Notes under the pieces: generated by a model | What the model was told of the DNA's origin: nothing | The model's database searches: none | Seen by the model: the letters and a program-made list of their open reading frames with translations, nothing else | Made by a program: the position numbers and the translations under genes | Part shown: in pieces, positions 15,734-24,609 of the stretch | How positions within the stretch are numbered: position 1 is the first letter of the stretch | Layout: each line of letters opens with the position of its first letter | Assembly (NCBI GenBank): GCA_001464385.1 | Contig: LNFB01000340.1 | Span: 1-64,000 of the forward strand | Reading direction: 5' to 3' | Origin: Deltaproteobacteria bacterium Ga0077550 | Lineage (GTDB): Bacteria > Myxococcota_A > Polyangia > Nannocystales > Nannocystaceae | DNA length: 64,000 nucleotides

Positions 15734-16123
15734 TCAGCCGGGCAACGGCAGCGGCCGGCCATCGTCGCCCACGTTGACGTAGACGACCTCGGCCTGGGTG
15801 ACGTCGCGCTCGGCCTCGCCGCGCGCCTGGGCCATCGGTGATTTCGCCACGACGCGGACGAGCACGGTGGCGCTCGTCCGTCCCACGCGGAGGATCTTCG
15901 CCCAGCACGTCACGAGATCGCCGACGTGCACTGGCTGCTTGAACTCGACCTCGCGCATCGCCACGGTGACCAGCTTCCCGGCGCCGAGGCCGTGGGCCGC
16001 GATGGCGCCCGCCTGATCGATGAGGCTGAGGATGTGCCCGCCGAAGATGGTGCCGTGGGCGTTCGTGTCGCGCGGCATCGCCGTCACGCGAATCGCGAGG
16101 ATCTCGTCGGTGGGCGCGTTCAC
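15734..16123 (-). CDS. Acyl-CoA thioesterase, hotdog fold (YciA-like)
   Basis: This 129-aa single hotdog domain has the length of YciA (about 130 aa). The diagnostic motif is NAHGTIFGGHILSLIDQAG, and REVEFKQPVHVGDLVTCWAKI matches the central helix and beta sheet. Enzymes of this group hydrolyse acyl-CoA thioesters in the cytoplasm. The GTG start is the only one that keeps the N-terminus before the ITAMPRDTNAHG-type strand. It lies 38 nt after the lone receiver gene on the same strand, so it may be a tail gene of that operon or independent. Confidence 0.85.
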   Translation of the reverse strand: MNAPTDEILAIRVTAMPRDTNAHGTIFGGHILSLIDQAGAIAAHGLGAGKLVTVAMREVEFKQPVHVGDLVTCWAKILRVGRTSATVLVRVVAKSPMAQARGEAERDVTQAEVVYVNVGDDGRPLPLPG

Positions 16124-16161
16124 GGGGCCATGCTGCCAGCGCCCCGAGGACGCGACAAGCG

Positions 16162-16650
16162 TCAGGCGCGACCGACCGCGCGGAGGATCGACGCGCGGAT
16201 CGTGCCTGCGTCGGCGTAGTCGGGGCAGTAGCCCAGGGCGGGATCGCGGGCCGACAGCGCCTTGAAGCGCCGCTCCTCGGGTCCGAAGTCGTAGCTCAGG
16301 ATGACGGGGCCGATCCACCCCGCGTCTCGGAGCGCCCGGAGCACGAAGAGCCCCTGGTTGTCCTGCTGGAACCGCCGCGCGCGCGCGACATCCCCGTTGA
16401 ACCGCGCGACGAGCTCGACCATGTTGCCGAGCAGCTCGCCCTCTGGGATGCGATCGAACCGCATGTCGAGGTAGACCAGGTCGGTCGGCCGCTCGCGGAC
16501 CATGCGGCACGCGTCGGTGCCGCTCTTGGCCTGGCGATACTCGAAGCCATCGGCGACGAACGTCGAGAGGTTGGTGAGGTACTCGTCACCGTCCTCGACG
16601 ACGAGGATCTGAATCGGCGCGCCGATCGGTGGAGTGGGCGCGCCGGTCAT
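16162..16650 (-). CDS. Lone receiver-domain protein with long insertion
   Basis: A 162-aa receiver-like protein. ILVVEDGDEY supplies the acidic pair (Glu19, Asp20), and VYLDMRFD has the phospho-acceptor Asp62. The Ser/Thr of strand 4 is Ser119, 57 residues after Asp62; in CheY this distance is 30 (Asp57 to Thr87). The extra residues include IPEGELLGNMVELVARFNGD and RARRFQQDNQGL. The conserved lysine of strand 5 is missing (GYCPDY), so phosphorylation-dependent switching may differ. The sigma-54 activator two genes upstream has a receiver with the same insertion. The ATG overlaps the stop of the TPR kinase, its probable partner. Confidence 0.7.
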   Translation of the reverse strand: MTGAPTPPIGAPIQILVVEDGDEYLTNLSTFVADGFEYRQAKSGTDACRMVRERPTDLVYLDMRFDRIPEGELLGNMVELVARFNGDVARARRFQQDNQGLFVLRALRDAGWIGPVILSYDFGPEERRFKALSARDPALGYCPDYADAGTIRASILRAVGRA

Positions 16651-19628
16651 GCCGCCACCGACGCCGCCATCGACGTGTCGTCCTCGAGGATGAAGAAGCG
16701 CAGCACCACCGCCTTGCTCCACACTGCGTCGGGCTCGACGGCGATCGAGCCGTCGTAGCGTGAGAGCAGGTCGACGGTGATGCCCATGCCGCGCTCGACA
16801 TAGCGGCCGCGGAGCATCTCGTTGCTGAGCTGCTCGGGCGAGCGGTCCTTGATGCGGATCGCGAGCGTGCCCAGTCCGGTGATCTCGTCGAGTTCGGTGA
16901 CCAAGTCGATTCCGAGTCCGACCGGAGGTCTCGCATACGACAGACTGCTGCGCAACGAGTTGCGGATCACGTTGGCGAGGATGTCCTCGAGGTCGGTCCG
17001 GAACACGCGGATCGGGGCGCCAACGCCGGTCTGCAGCAGGGGCGCGAGCTGCTGGGCCGCGAAGTCCTGCTCGCCGACCACCTGCGCGTACGTCGACGCG
17101 ATGAAGCGCGCGTCGACGTTCACGATGCACAGCTCGCGGATGAGGCCCGAGAGCTTCTCGAACGCCTGACGCCCGAGCACCTCGCCAGCGCGGGTGAGCT
17201 GCCGGGCGAGCTCGAGCCGTCGGCCCGGGCGCAGGGCGTGCACGCTGCGGAGGTCCTTGGCGCGCGCGGCGAGTTCGTCGAACGCGCCGATCATCGGGCC
17301 GAAGATCGGGTCCTTGCGCTGGAGGTTGAGGCGGACCCGGTGCGCGCGCCCGACCTTGTCCAGCTCCTCGAGGTACCCGAGGAACCGGCCGTGGATCCCG
17401 GGCAGGCGCGCCGGCTCGCGGCTGCCCACGCGCGCGTCGCCCTGCCCCGGCCGCTGCCGCGCGTCGACCGACCCGAACAGGCGCTGGGCGAGGACGCTCG
17501 CGCGGCCCTCGGCGTCGGGCGCGTCGAACTCGAGCGCGCGCCCCACGTCGGCGAGGAACGCGGTGTTGTGCTTCAGGATCTCGTGGCGGATGAGGCTCAG
17601 GATCCGCGCGACCTCGGGGAAGCTCTTGGGGTCGCGCTCGAGCAGCTGCCGCAGGCTCTTGCCGCGGTAGCGGCGATAGAGTCGCCACGCGGGCACCGCG
17701 AGGATCACCGCGAGCAGCAGGCCCGCGCCGAGGTAGAACTGCAGCAGGCGCCGCGCGATGGTCTCGCGCAGCGCGATCGCCCGGTCGTAGTGCAGATCGT
17801 AGTCGCCGGCCTCGGCGAGGTAGAGATCGAGGGTCTGCTTCGCCCGCCAGGGGTTGCCCTCGTTCCACAGCAGCTCGGCGAGCACGTACCGCGCGGTGAG
17901 CGAGCCGAGATCGGCGGCGCGCTGCAGGTGCGGCACCGCCTCGTCCGGCAGCTGTCGCTGCAGTAGCAGCCCGAGGCGCTCGTGGACCTCGAGCTGGTCC
18001 TCCTTCAGCGTGAGGCTCTGCTCCCAGTACTGCCGCGCATCACCCGTGCGGTCCTGCAGGAAGACGAACGTCGCGAGCTGGTTGTAGACCACCGGCTCGT
18101 TGGGGAACTTGTCCTTGGCCTCGAGCAGGATCTTCTCGGCGTACGCGAGGTCCTGGTACTCGGTGCCGCGGAGGTGGGCCTCGTTGATCATGCTCTGCAG
18201 CTCGGGCGGCAGCAGGCGGACGAGCTCCTCGGACGGCGGTGTGATCGCGAGGGGTTCGTCGCGACGCAGCTCGCGCTCGAGATCCTCGAGTGCGCGGCGG
18301 GCCCGCTCGATGTCGGGGTCCCCGGCCTGGGCGCCGCGGATGAACCGCTCGTAGTGCTCGCGCGCCTTCTCGCGATCGGTGCGCGCGTACAGCTCGCCCA
18401 ACAACAGGTGCAGGCGCAGGAGATCGGGCCGCAGACGGAGCGCCGCCGACAGGTGCTTGATCGCCTGCTCGTCCTCGGCGCCGGCGAACTCTTTCTTGTA
18501 GATGAGGCCGAGCGTCATGTGGGCCTCGTGATCGGTGGGCTCCATGTGGATCGCCCGCTCGAGCGCCGCGGCGGCCTCCGAGAACTGCCCCGTGCGCGCG
18601 TAGGCGACCCCGAGCGCGTGGTGGGCCCGCGGGAACCACGGCGCGAGCTCGGTGGCCCGGATGAACTGCGCGCGCGCGCCCTCGATGTCGCCCGCGCGCA
18701 GCGAGGCGACCCCCTGGCTGTATGCGGCCTCGGCCTCCTTCGTCGGGCGGAAGCCCTGGGTCTCGTCGAGGCGCCGGAGCTCGCGCTGCATGTCGAGATC
18801 GCCGAGCAGCTTCGCGACGCCGACCGCATGGGGGGACTGCGGCGAGTCGGCGAGCAGCCCGCGGTAGACCTCGAGCGCATCGTCGAGCTCGCCCGTGTCG
18901 CGCAGGATGTCGGCCTGCAGCCGCAGGGCCTCGGGGACCGGCTTGGTCCCGGCCTTGGTGCACTCCTCGCGGTAGCGGCCGAGCTCGAGCAGCGCCGCGG
19001 CGCGGGCGGCCGTGACGTCCGAGCCGCGCGCGTCCTCGCCGGCGGCCTCGAGCTGCAGGCGCGCCACGAGCACGCGGATGTCGGCGGGGCGCCCCGGCGA
19101 GCCCGGCCGCTCGGCGGCGATCTCCTTGGCGAGGACGAGGCGATCGGCGGCGTAGCTCGAGCCGCACGCGCCCATCCACGCGACCAGCGTCGCGCGCTGC
19201 TCGAGCCACGCGCCCCGGGGGTCGTAGCTCTCGAGCAGGCGCAGGTCGCTGATGGCCTGCGTGGGGCAGCGCTCGGGCGCGGTGCGGGCCTTGCGGGCGT
19301 TGGCGCGGCCGAGGAGCGCCGCGGGATCGCCCGGCTGCAGGCGCAGAGCCGCCGAGTACTCGCGGATCGCCTCGTCGTGGCGCTCCTTGGCCACGGCCGT
19401 CTGCGCGCGCGCGAGGTGGGCCTCGAACTCGGCGGCGCGGCGGATCGCCGCGTCCTCGGGATCCTCGCCGCCGGATTCGCCGGCGGCGTCTCCGTCGGGC
19501 GGCGGCGGCAGCTCGTCGTCGACCTGCGGCAGCGGCCGGCGCGGCTCCTCGAAGCCAGCGACCGCGAGCAACGACGCCGCGAGCGCGCCCGCGGACAGCC
19601 ACCGCCGGACGACCGCGGCGGCGGTCAC
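16647..19628 (-). CDS. TPR-rich membrane histidine kinase
   Basis: Protein of 993 aa. A signal-like N-terminus (LSAGALAASLLAVAG) is followed by about 580 residues of TPR repeats (for example AEFEAHLARAQTAVAKERHDEAIREYSAAL and HALGVAYARTGQFSEAAAALERAI-type units) that should lie outside the cytoplasm, one TM helix near 632-655, and a C-terminal kinase. The H-box is LIRHEILKHN with His682, the N-box is LANVIRNSL, and the G2 box is GRYVERGMGIT. The G1 region reads KDRSPE instead of DxGxG, so ATP binding may be atypical. It overlaps both the sigma-54 activator upstream and the lone receiver downstream by 4 nt. Confidence 0.75.
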   Translation of the reverse strand: MTAAAVVRRWLSAGALAASLLAVAGFEEPRRPLPQVDDELPPPPDGDAAGESGGEDPEDAAIRRAAEFEAHLARAQTAVAKERHDEAIREYSAALRLQPGDPAALLGRANARKARTAPERCPTQAISDLRLLESYDPRGAWLEQRATLVAWMGACGSSYAADRLVLAKEIAAERPGSPGRPADIRVLVARLQLEAAGEDARGSDVTAARAAALLELGRYREECTKAGTKPVPEALRLQADILRDTGELDDALEVYRGLLADSPQSPHAVGVAKLLGDLDMQRELRRLDETQGFRPTKEAEAAYSQGVASLRAGDIEGARAQFIRATELAPWFPRAHHALGVAYARTGQFSEAAAALERAIHMEPTDHEAHMTLGLIYKKEFAGAEDEQAIKHLSAALRLRPDLLRLHLLLGELYARTDREKAREHYERFIRGAQAGDPDIERARRALEDLERELRRDEPLAITPPSEELVRLLPPELQSMINEAHLRGTEYQDLAYAEKILLEAKDKFPNEPVVYNQLATFVFLQDRTGDARQYWEQSLTLKEDQLEVHERLGLLLQRQLPDEAVPHLQRAADLGSLTARYVLAELLWNEGNPWRAKQTLDLYLAEAGDYDLHYDRAIALRETIARRLLQFYLGAGLLLAVILAVPAWRLYRRYRGKSLRQLLERDPKSFPEVARILSLIRHEILKHNTAFLADVGRALEFDAPDAEGRASVLAQRLFGSVDARQRPGQGDARVGSREPARLPGIHGRFLGYLEELDKVGRAHRVRLNLQRKDPIFGPMIGAFDELAARAKDLRSVHALRPGRRLELARQLTRAGEVLGRQAFEKLSGLIRELCIVNVDARFIASTYAQVVGEQDFAAQQLAPLLQTGVGAPIRVFRTDLEDILANVIRNSLRSSLSYARPPVGLGIDLVTELDEITGLGTLAIRIKDRSPEQLSNEMLRGRYVERGMGITVDLLSRYDGSIAVEPDAVWSKAVVLRFFILEDDTSMAASVAA

Positions 19629-21322
19629 GGCGAGCCCCGTCGGCGCTTGAGCTTGCGCAGCTTGATGCCGAGCTGGTTCATGCGGAGCTGGACCTTGCGC
19701 CCCGCGGCGCTGTCGCCGAGCAGGGCCTCCGCCATACGCCCCAGGTCCCCGCCATAGTTCTCGTAGAGCCGCTCCATCGTCTGGCGCTCGAGATCGCAGC
19801 TGACCGCGTTGAGCGACTCCTGCGGCCGGACCACGAACGTCATGCGAAGGCCGCCGGCGCCGTCGTCCGCGCCCGCGGCTTCGCCGGCCGGCGCACGCGG
19901 CATCTCCATCGGGCGCAGCAGATCGCGGACGACCCGCGGCAGGATCGGGATGACGTCCGGCCGGATCGCGTGCGAGGGATCACCGGGCTCGACGAGCTCC
20001 GCCTGATCGACGAGCTCGACCAGCGTCAGTGTGATGAGGTTCGACAGGAACATCTCGAACTGCCGGAAGTTGCCCGGCCATTCGAAGTCGCGCAGTGCCT
20101 TGAAGCTGCTCGGGTGCAGGAGGAAGTGCAATCGCTTGGTGTCCGGACGCGGCGGCACCGACCGCGTGATGCTGATCGGCATCGCCTCGCCACCCGCGGG
20201 CGGCTGCAGCCCGCGCTGGCTGGCGTACTGCAGCACGAGGTCGCGGTTGTACGGCTCGCGGCCGACCCGGGCGAGGAACTCGTCGAGCAGGGCCGCGAAG
20301 TCGTCGCCGCGCTCGCGCAGCGACGGCAGCACCACCGCCGTCGCGGGGTTGAGCCGCATGTAGAGGTCCTCGCGGAAGCGGCCGGTCTGGACCATCGTCG
20401 CCAGGTTCTCGTTGGTCGCGACCACGAGCTTGATGTCGACGATGCGCTCGTCGACCGATCCCACCGGGGTGTAGCGGCCGTCCTGGAGCACCACGAGGAG
20501 CTGCTTCTGCAGCTCGAGCGAGAGGTTGCCGATCTCGTCGAGGAACAGCGTGCCACCGTGAGCACGCGCCAAGACACCCTCGCGCGAGGCGGTCGCGCCC
20601 GTGTACGCGCCCTTGATCACGCCGAAGAGGTGCGCGCCCATCAGGTCGTTCGGGATCGTCGAGAGGTCGACGGCGACGAACGGTCCGGTGCGCTGCGACC
20701 GGGGGTGGATGAACTCGCGGGCGATGAGGCTCTTGCCGGTGCCAGTGCCGCCCAGCAGGATGATCGGCAGGCGTCCTCGCGCCAGGATGCCGAGGCGGCG
20801 GCGCAGCGCGAGCATCCGCGTGCTCTCGCCCCAGTAGAACGGCTCGTCCGGCGCGGGCGCCCGCACGCGACGGGCCAGGATGCCCTCGACCTGCAGCCGC
20901 AGCGATCGCGCGTCGAGGTACTCGTCGTCGAGCAGGTAGGTGTAGTCCTCGGCGTTGAGCCGCTCGGCGTCGGCCTCGAGCGGAAGGTCGTCGCGCGAGG
21001 TCATCACGATGACCGGCAGATCCGGGTGCGTGCGCCGCAGCCGATCGAGGATGTGCAGGCCCTGGGCCCGACGCAGCCGCTCGAGCGCGCGGCCCCGATC
21101 GCCCTTCGCGAGCAGCTCGGCCTTGTCCTCGGGCAACAGATCGTCCTCGGGGATGTCGAAGTGGACGTCGAGCAGGACCAGGTCGACGCCGCGGTGCTTC
21201 GCGAGGGACTCGGCCGCCTCGCGATAGTTGCGGGCCGGCGGGAGCAGCTCGTGCTCGGGCATGAACCGGGTGCACAGCTCCCAGTACTTGTCCGTGTCGT
21301 CGATGATGAGGATGGACGACAC
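19625..21322 (-). CDS. Sigma-54-dependent response regulator (NtrC family) with insert-type receiver
   Basis: A 565-aa enhancer-binding protein. The receiver has IIDDTDKY and Asp52 in LLDVHFD; strand-4 Thr108 is 56 residues later because of an insertion (IPEDDLLPEDKAELL and onwards), and the usual lysine is absent (DYTYLLDD). The AAA+ domain has Walker A GGTGTGKS (191-198), the sigma-54 contact loop GAYTGA (238-243) and Walker B LFLDE (259-263). The C-terminus, LGRMAEALLGDSAAGRKVQL, is a Fis-type helix-turn-helix. It should open sigma-54 promoters under control of the neighbouring kinase. The GTG start lies 2 nt after the upstream gene. Confidence 0.88.
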   Translation of the reverse strand: MSSILIIDDTDKYWELCTRFMPEHELLPPARNYREAAESLAKHRGVDLVLLDVHFDIPEDDLLPEDKAELLAKGDRGRALERLRRAQGLHILDRLRRTHPDLPVIVMTSRDDLPLEADAERLNAEDYTYLLDDEYLDARSLRLQVEGILARRVRAPAPDEPFYWGESTRMLALRRRLGILARGRLPIILLGGTGTGKSLIAREFIHPRSQRTGPFVAVDLSTIPNDLMGAHLFGVIKGAYTGATASREGVLARAHGGTLFLDEIGNLSLELQKQLLVVLQDGRYTPVGSVDERIVDIKLVVATNENLATMVQTGRFREDLYMRLNPATAVVLPSLRERGDDFAALLDEFLARVGREPYNRDLVLQYASQRGLQPPAGGEAMPISITRSVPPRPDTKRLHFLLHPSSFKALRDFEWPGNFRQFEMFLSNLITLTLVELVDQAELVEPGDPSHAIRPDVIPILPRVVRDLLRPMEMPRAPAGEAAGADDGAGGLRMTFVVRPQESLNAVSCDLERQTMERLYENYGGDLGRMAEALLGDSAAGRKVQLRMNQLGIKLRKLKRRRGSP

Positions 21323-21324
21323 CG

Positions 21325-21774
21325 CTACGTCTCCCGCAGCAGACGGCGGTGGAGCGACGCGAGCTCGGCGCGGATGGTCTGCTGGGCGGCGCGAATGTCC
21401 GTACGCGCCGCCGCGATCGCGGCGCGATCGTCGTCGGCGAGGCCGGCGGCGTGCGAGCGCAGGACGGCGACCGACGCGGCGACGGCCTCGAGCTCGGGCG
21501 GCCACGGGCGGGGCCACGGCTGCGTGAGTCGATCGAAGAGCTCCCACGCGGGCTCGTGCGCGCCCGCGACGTCGCGCGTGGCGAGCACGTCGGCGCGGAT
21601 CGACGCGGCGGCGACGTCGTCGAGCGCGCCGGTCCACGCCGACTCCGGCAGGTTGGCGCTGCGCCACGCCACGTACTTGCCCAGGTCGTGCTTCAGGGCC
21701 GCCGCGCACTCCCGCAGGTCGGCGCCCGCGTCGTCGGGCGACAGGTCCACGGCCGTGGGTGTCGGGTCGGACAC
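21325..21774 (-). CDS. Small helical protein of unknown function in the signalling operon
   Basis: A 149-aa protein, mostly alpha-helical by composition, with Ala/Arg/Asp-rich heptad-like segments. The most distinctive motif is AALKHDLGKYVAWRSANLP near residues 25-43. HDLGK recalls HD-domain phosphohydrolases, but the other metal ligands are absent. A His-containing helix could also suit a phosphotransfer role, though the HPt signature is not met. Placed 2 nt before the sigma-54 activator and just after the winged-helix gene, it is surely co-transcribed and is likely a regulatory component. I do not recognise a family. Confidence 0.5.
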   Translation of the reverse strand: MSDPTPTAVDLSPDDAGADLRECAAALKHDLGKYVAWRSANLPESAWTGALDDVAAASIRADVLATRDVAGAHEPAWELFDRLTQPWPRPWPPELEAVAASVAVLRSHAAGLADDDRAAIAAARTDIRAAQQTIRAELASLHRRLLRET

Positions 21775-21781
21775 CGGCGCC

Positions 21782-22261
21782 TCACTTCGCGGGCTGGTAG
21801 CGGGTGGCCCGCGCGCGGCCCGAACTCAGCACCTTGCCGGCCTTCTTCATCCACGCCAGGTAGCCGCGGAGCTCCTCGATGTCGACGTCGAGGCGCTTGG
21901 ACAGCTGACCGATCGTGAGCGCCTCGTCCTCGAGCGCGGCGAGGATCTCGCGGAAGATCCGCTCCTCCTTGCTCTCTCCCCACTGCGCGCTGCGACTGTT
22001 CGGGTCGTCGACCTCGGCGGCACGGGGGCGCGCCACTGCGGAGCCATTGCCACGGGCGGGTCGGTAGCCCGCCTGCGCCAGCGCATCGGCCAGGTCGCGG
22101 AGCGTGAGCTCGCGGAGCGCCTCGCCAGCGTCGCTGTCGAGGAGTTCGCGGAGCGTGGTGGCCGGCGGCATCTTGGCGAGCGTGTTCATTGCTGCCTTGC
22201 GCAGCAGGCTGGCTCGATTCTGACGCAGCGCCGACTCGAAGAGTTGGGCGATCTCTGTCAT
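21782..22261 (-). CDS. Winged-helix-like DNA-binding protein
   Basis: A 159-aa protein. The N-terminal part has repeated small helical units (MTEIAQLFESALRQNRASLL, LRELTLRDLADALAQAGY). The C-terminal part resembles a winged helix: IFREILAALEDEALTIGQLSKRLDVDIEELRGYLAWMKKAGKV followed by a basic wing (SSGRARATRYQ). It leads the operon, so it may be its local regulator. ATG 22261 is preferred; an in-frame GTG at 22285 would add 8 residues. Upstream DNA to the next gene (22286-22435) shows no clear promoter. Confidence 0.55.
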   Translation of the reverse strand: MTEIAQLFESALRQNRASLLRKAAMNTLAKMPPATTLRELLDSDAGEALRELTLRDLADALAQAGYRPARGNGSAVARPRAAEVDDPNSRSAQWGESKEERIFREILAALEDEALTIGQLSKRLDVDIEELRGYLAWMKKAGKVLSSGRARATRYQPAK

Positions 22262-22435
22262 GGACGACACGTCATGCGCGGCCACCTAACGGACGCGAAC
22301 GCATGCGCTCCGGACTATGCCACCTGCAGATGGCGGAGTCCACCCGACGCACGCGGGCGCGTCGCATCGGGATTCCCGCGCTGGGCGTCGCACCGATGCG
22401 CCCCGCGACCGGCGGTCGCACCCCCGCGGCGCGGC

Positions 22436-23140
22436 TCACTCGCAGCGCAGCGCGCCGACGTCGACCGCTTCGCTCGCGCACGGCTGACAGCAGTCGTCGC
22501 AGCTGCCGCGCCCATCGAGACCGACCCCCCACACCGAGTCGCCTGATTCGCCCCCGAAACACAACAACTCGCCCGCGAGGCACTCGATCGATTGCCGGGA
22601 GGTCCGGTCGTAGCCCTCCGACACGAACGTGTCGTCGGGGCCCGGCCAGACCCAGTCGCGCTCCTGCGCCCACACGCGCCAGCGCACGTCGGCACCGTCG
22701 TCGCACCGATCCGACAGCGCCCATTCCTGCACCGCGCCCTCGTAGCAGACCAGCGGATCCTCGTCGGCTGCGTTCGCACAGTCCGCGGTGCCGTCGCAGA
22801 GGGTCTGCTCGCCCACGCAATCGCCGGTCCCGCACACCGCCACGGAGCCCTCGGCGCAGCGGCAGGACCCCGCGTCGCAGTACGCATTGAGGCCGCAGGT
22901 GGTCTCGCAGGGCGACAGGGCGCCGGTGGGCTGACAGCCGTGGAGCGCGTAGGGATTCCCGACGTGGCTCGGATCGCAGTAGCAGACGCCGTCGTCGCAG
23001 TGGCCGTTGCTCGAGCAGGTCAGGCCCACGCACGGCGAGACGAGGGGATCGTCCGTCGGCAGATCCACGAAGCAGCCCAGCGCCGACAGCCACAGGGTGG
23101 CGACCAAGGACAACCGAGCGACAGGGGACCGAAGGGGCAC
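22436..23140 (-). CDS. Cys-rich lipoprotein with EGF-like and LDLa-like modules
   Basis: A 234-aa predicted lipoprotein with signal LSLVATLWLSALGC. The mature part carries EGF-like spacing (CVGLTCSSNGHCDDGVCYC, then CETTCGLNAYCDAGSCRC) and an LDL-receptor class A-like tail CDGTADCANAADED, which in eukaryotes coordinates calcium. A final CDDCCQPC cluster follows. These modules are typical of animal extracellular proteins and appear sporadically in myxobacterial surface proteins. The GTG start is favoured because TATGCT ends 9 nt upstream; the longer ORF to 23227 would put 29 unlikely residues before the signal. A surface-binding role is inferred. Confidence 0.65.
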   Translation of the reverse strand: MPLRSPVARLSLVATLWLSALGCFVDLPTDDPLVSPCVGLTCSSNGHCDDGVCYCDPSHVGNPYALHGCQPTGALSPCETTCGLNAYCDAGSCRCAEGSVAVCGTGDCVGEQTLCDGTADCANAADEDPLVCYEGAVQEWALSDRCDDGADVRWRVWAQERDWVWPGPDDTFVSEGYDRTSRQSIECLAGELLCFGGESGDSVWGVGLDGRGSCDDCCQPCASEAVDVGALRCE

Positions 23141-23149
23141 CGCGAGACC

Positions 23150-23155
23150 AGCATA
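23150..23155 (-). promoter_or_regulatory. -10 element TATGCT, leaderless-type, for the Cys-rich lipoprotein
   Basis: TATGCT on the minus strand ends 9 nt before the GTG and decides that start. Confidence 0.45.
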
Positions 23156-23255
23156 GCGGATCGACACGCGCGCGCACGACCGGGCGCTCGGGCGCGTGCG
23201 GATCGCCACGGCCGGCCGCGGCGCCACGGCGAACGCCGCCGCACGTCGGGGCTGG

Positions 23256-23261
23256 TAGCCT
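23256..23261 (+). promoter_or_regulatory. -10 element TAGCCT, extended leaderless-type, for bioA
   Basis: TGGTAGCCT (extended -10 with TG) ends 10 nt before the bioA GTG. Confidence 0.45.
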
Positions 23262-23271
23262 GCGGCGGAAC

Positions 23272-24609
23272 GTGGCGACGGACGTCGACGACCTCATCGC
23301 GCGGGACGCAGCCGCGCTCTGGCACCCCGCGACGCACTTCGACGACCTCGACGCCCTCCCGCCGGTGGCGATCGTCGGCGCCGAGGGACCGTGGCTCCAC
23401 GCCGCCTCGGGCGCCCGCATCCTGGATGCGATCGCGTCGTGGTGGACCTCGGTGCACGGCCATCGACACCCACGCGTGATGGCGGCGATCCACCGGCAGG
23501 TCGACACGCTCGACCACGTCATGTTCGCCGGCTTCACGCACGCGCCGGCGGTGCTCCTCGCCGAGGGGCTGCTCGCAGCGGCCGGACCGGGGTTCTCGCG
23601 GGTGTTCTTCGCGGACTCGGGCTCGGACGCGATCGAGGTCGCGCTCAAGCTGTGCCTGCAATACGACGCGCAGGCCGGCGCGGGGCGCCGCCGCGTCGCC
23701 GCGTTCGATCACGGCTACCACGGCGAGACGCTCGGCGCGCTGGCGGCCTGCGGGAGCCCGACCTACCGCGCCGCGTTCGCGGACCTCTTGACCGAAACGC
23801 TGTTCCTGCCGACGCCGAGCCTCGCCGAGCATCGGCAGCACGATCTCGGATCGGCCGCCGGCGCGGAGGATCCGGCGTGTGCCGCGGCCCTCGAGCTCCT
23901 CGGCGAGCACGCCGGCTCGATCGGCGCCCTCGTCGTCGAGCCCGTGGTGCAGTGCGCGGGCCAGATGCGCATGCACGGCACCGGGTTCCTGCGCCGCGTC
24001 GTCGAGCACGCCCAGGCCCTCGGGATCCCCGTGATCGCCGACGAGATCGCCGTCGGACTCGGCCGCACCGGCCGCATGTTCGCGCACGCGTGGAGCGGGG
24101 TCGTCCCCGACGCGCTGTGCCTCGGCAAGGGGCTCTCCGGCGGCGCGCTGCCGCTGTCGGCGGTGCTGCTCTCGCCGCGGTTCGCCACCGCGTTCCGCGG
24201 GGCGCCGAGCCGGGCCTTCGCCCACAGCCACACGTTCTGCGCCAACCCGATCGCGGCCGCGGCGGGCGTCGCGAGCCTCGGGCTGCTCGCCGAGCGACTC
24301 GGCGCGCCGATCGACGCCGGAATCGCCGCGCTCGATCGGGCCCGCGACGCCGTCGCGCGCGCCTGCCCTGCGGTCGTCGCGAGCCGACAGGCCGGGGCCA
24401 TCGTCGCGTTCGACCTGCGCCCGCATCGTCGCCGCCCCGCGGACGGGCGAATCGGTCTCCACCTGCGCGCCGCCGCGATGGCCCGCGGCGTGCTGCTCCG
24501 GCCGCTCGGCGATACCCTGTACTGGATGCCGCCGCTCGAGCTCCCGCCCGATGCCCTCGATCGCCTCGTCGATGCGACGATCGGCGCCATCGAGGAGGTG
24601 CTCGGTTGA
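23272..24609 (+). CDS. bioA: Adenosylmethionine-8-amino-7-oxononanoate aminotransferase
   Basis: PLP-dependent class III aminotransferase of 445 aa that makes 7,8-diaminononanoate in biotin synthesis. Seen: the N-terminal LWHPATHF, the BioA hallmark ASWWTSVHGHRHP, the PLP-phosphate loop FADSGSDAIEVALK, HGYHGETLG, the PLP-ring Asp in IADEIAVGLGRTG, and the Schiff-base Lys286 in LGKGLSGG. The C-terminal LYWMPPL also fits. Length equals the family norm. No other bio genes are nearby. The stop overlaps the TTG of the next gene. Confidence 0.93.
   Translation: MATDVDDLIARDAAALWHPATHFDDLDALPPVAIVGAEGPWLHAASGARILDAIASWWTSVHGHRHPRVMAAIHRQVDTLDHVMFAGFTHAPAVLLAEGLLAAAGPGFSRVFFADSGSDAIEVALKLCLQYDAQAGAGRRRVAAFDHGYHGETLGALAACGSPTYRAAFADLLTETLFLPTPSLAEHRQHDLGSAAGAEDPACAAALELLGEHAGSIGALVVEPVVQCAGQMRMHGTGFLRRVVEHAQALGIPVIADEIAVGLGRTGRMFAHAWSGVVPDALCLGKGLSGGALPLSAVLLSPRFATAFRGAPSRAFAHSHTFCANPIAAAAGVASLGLLAERLGAPIDAGIAALDRARDAVARACPAVVASRQAGAIVAFDLRPHRRRPADGRIGLHLRAAAMARGVLLRPLGDTLYWMPPLELPPDALDRLVDATIGAIEEVLG

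Noticed and set aside
21325..21774. HDLGK motif as an HD-domain phosphohydrolase
   Set aside because: The other conserved His/Asp ligands of HD proteins are missing and the protein is too short for the fold.
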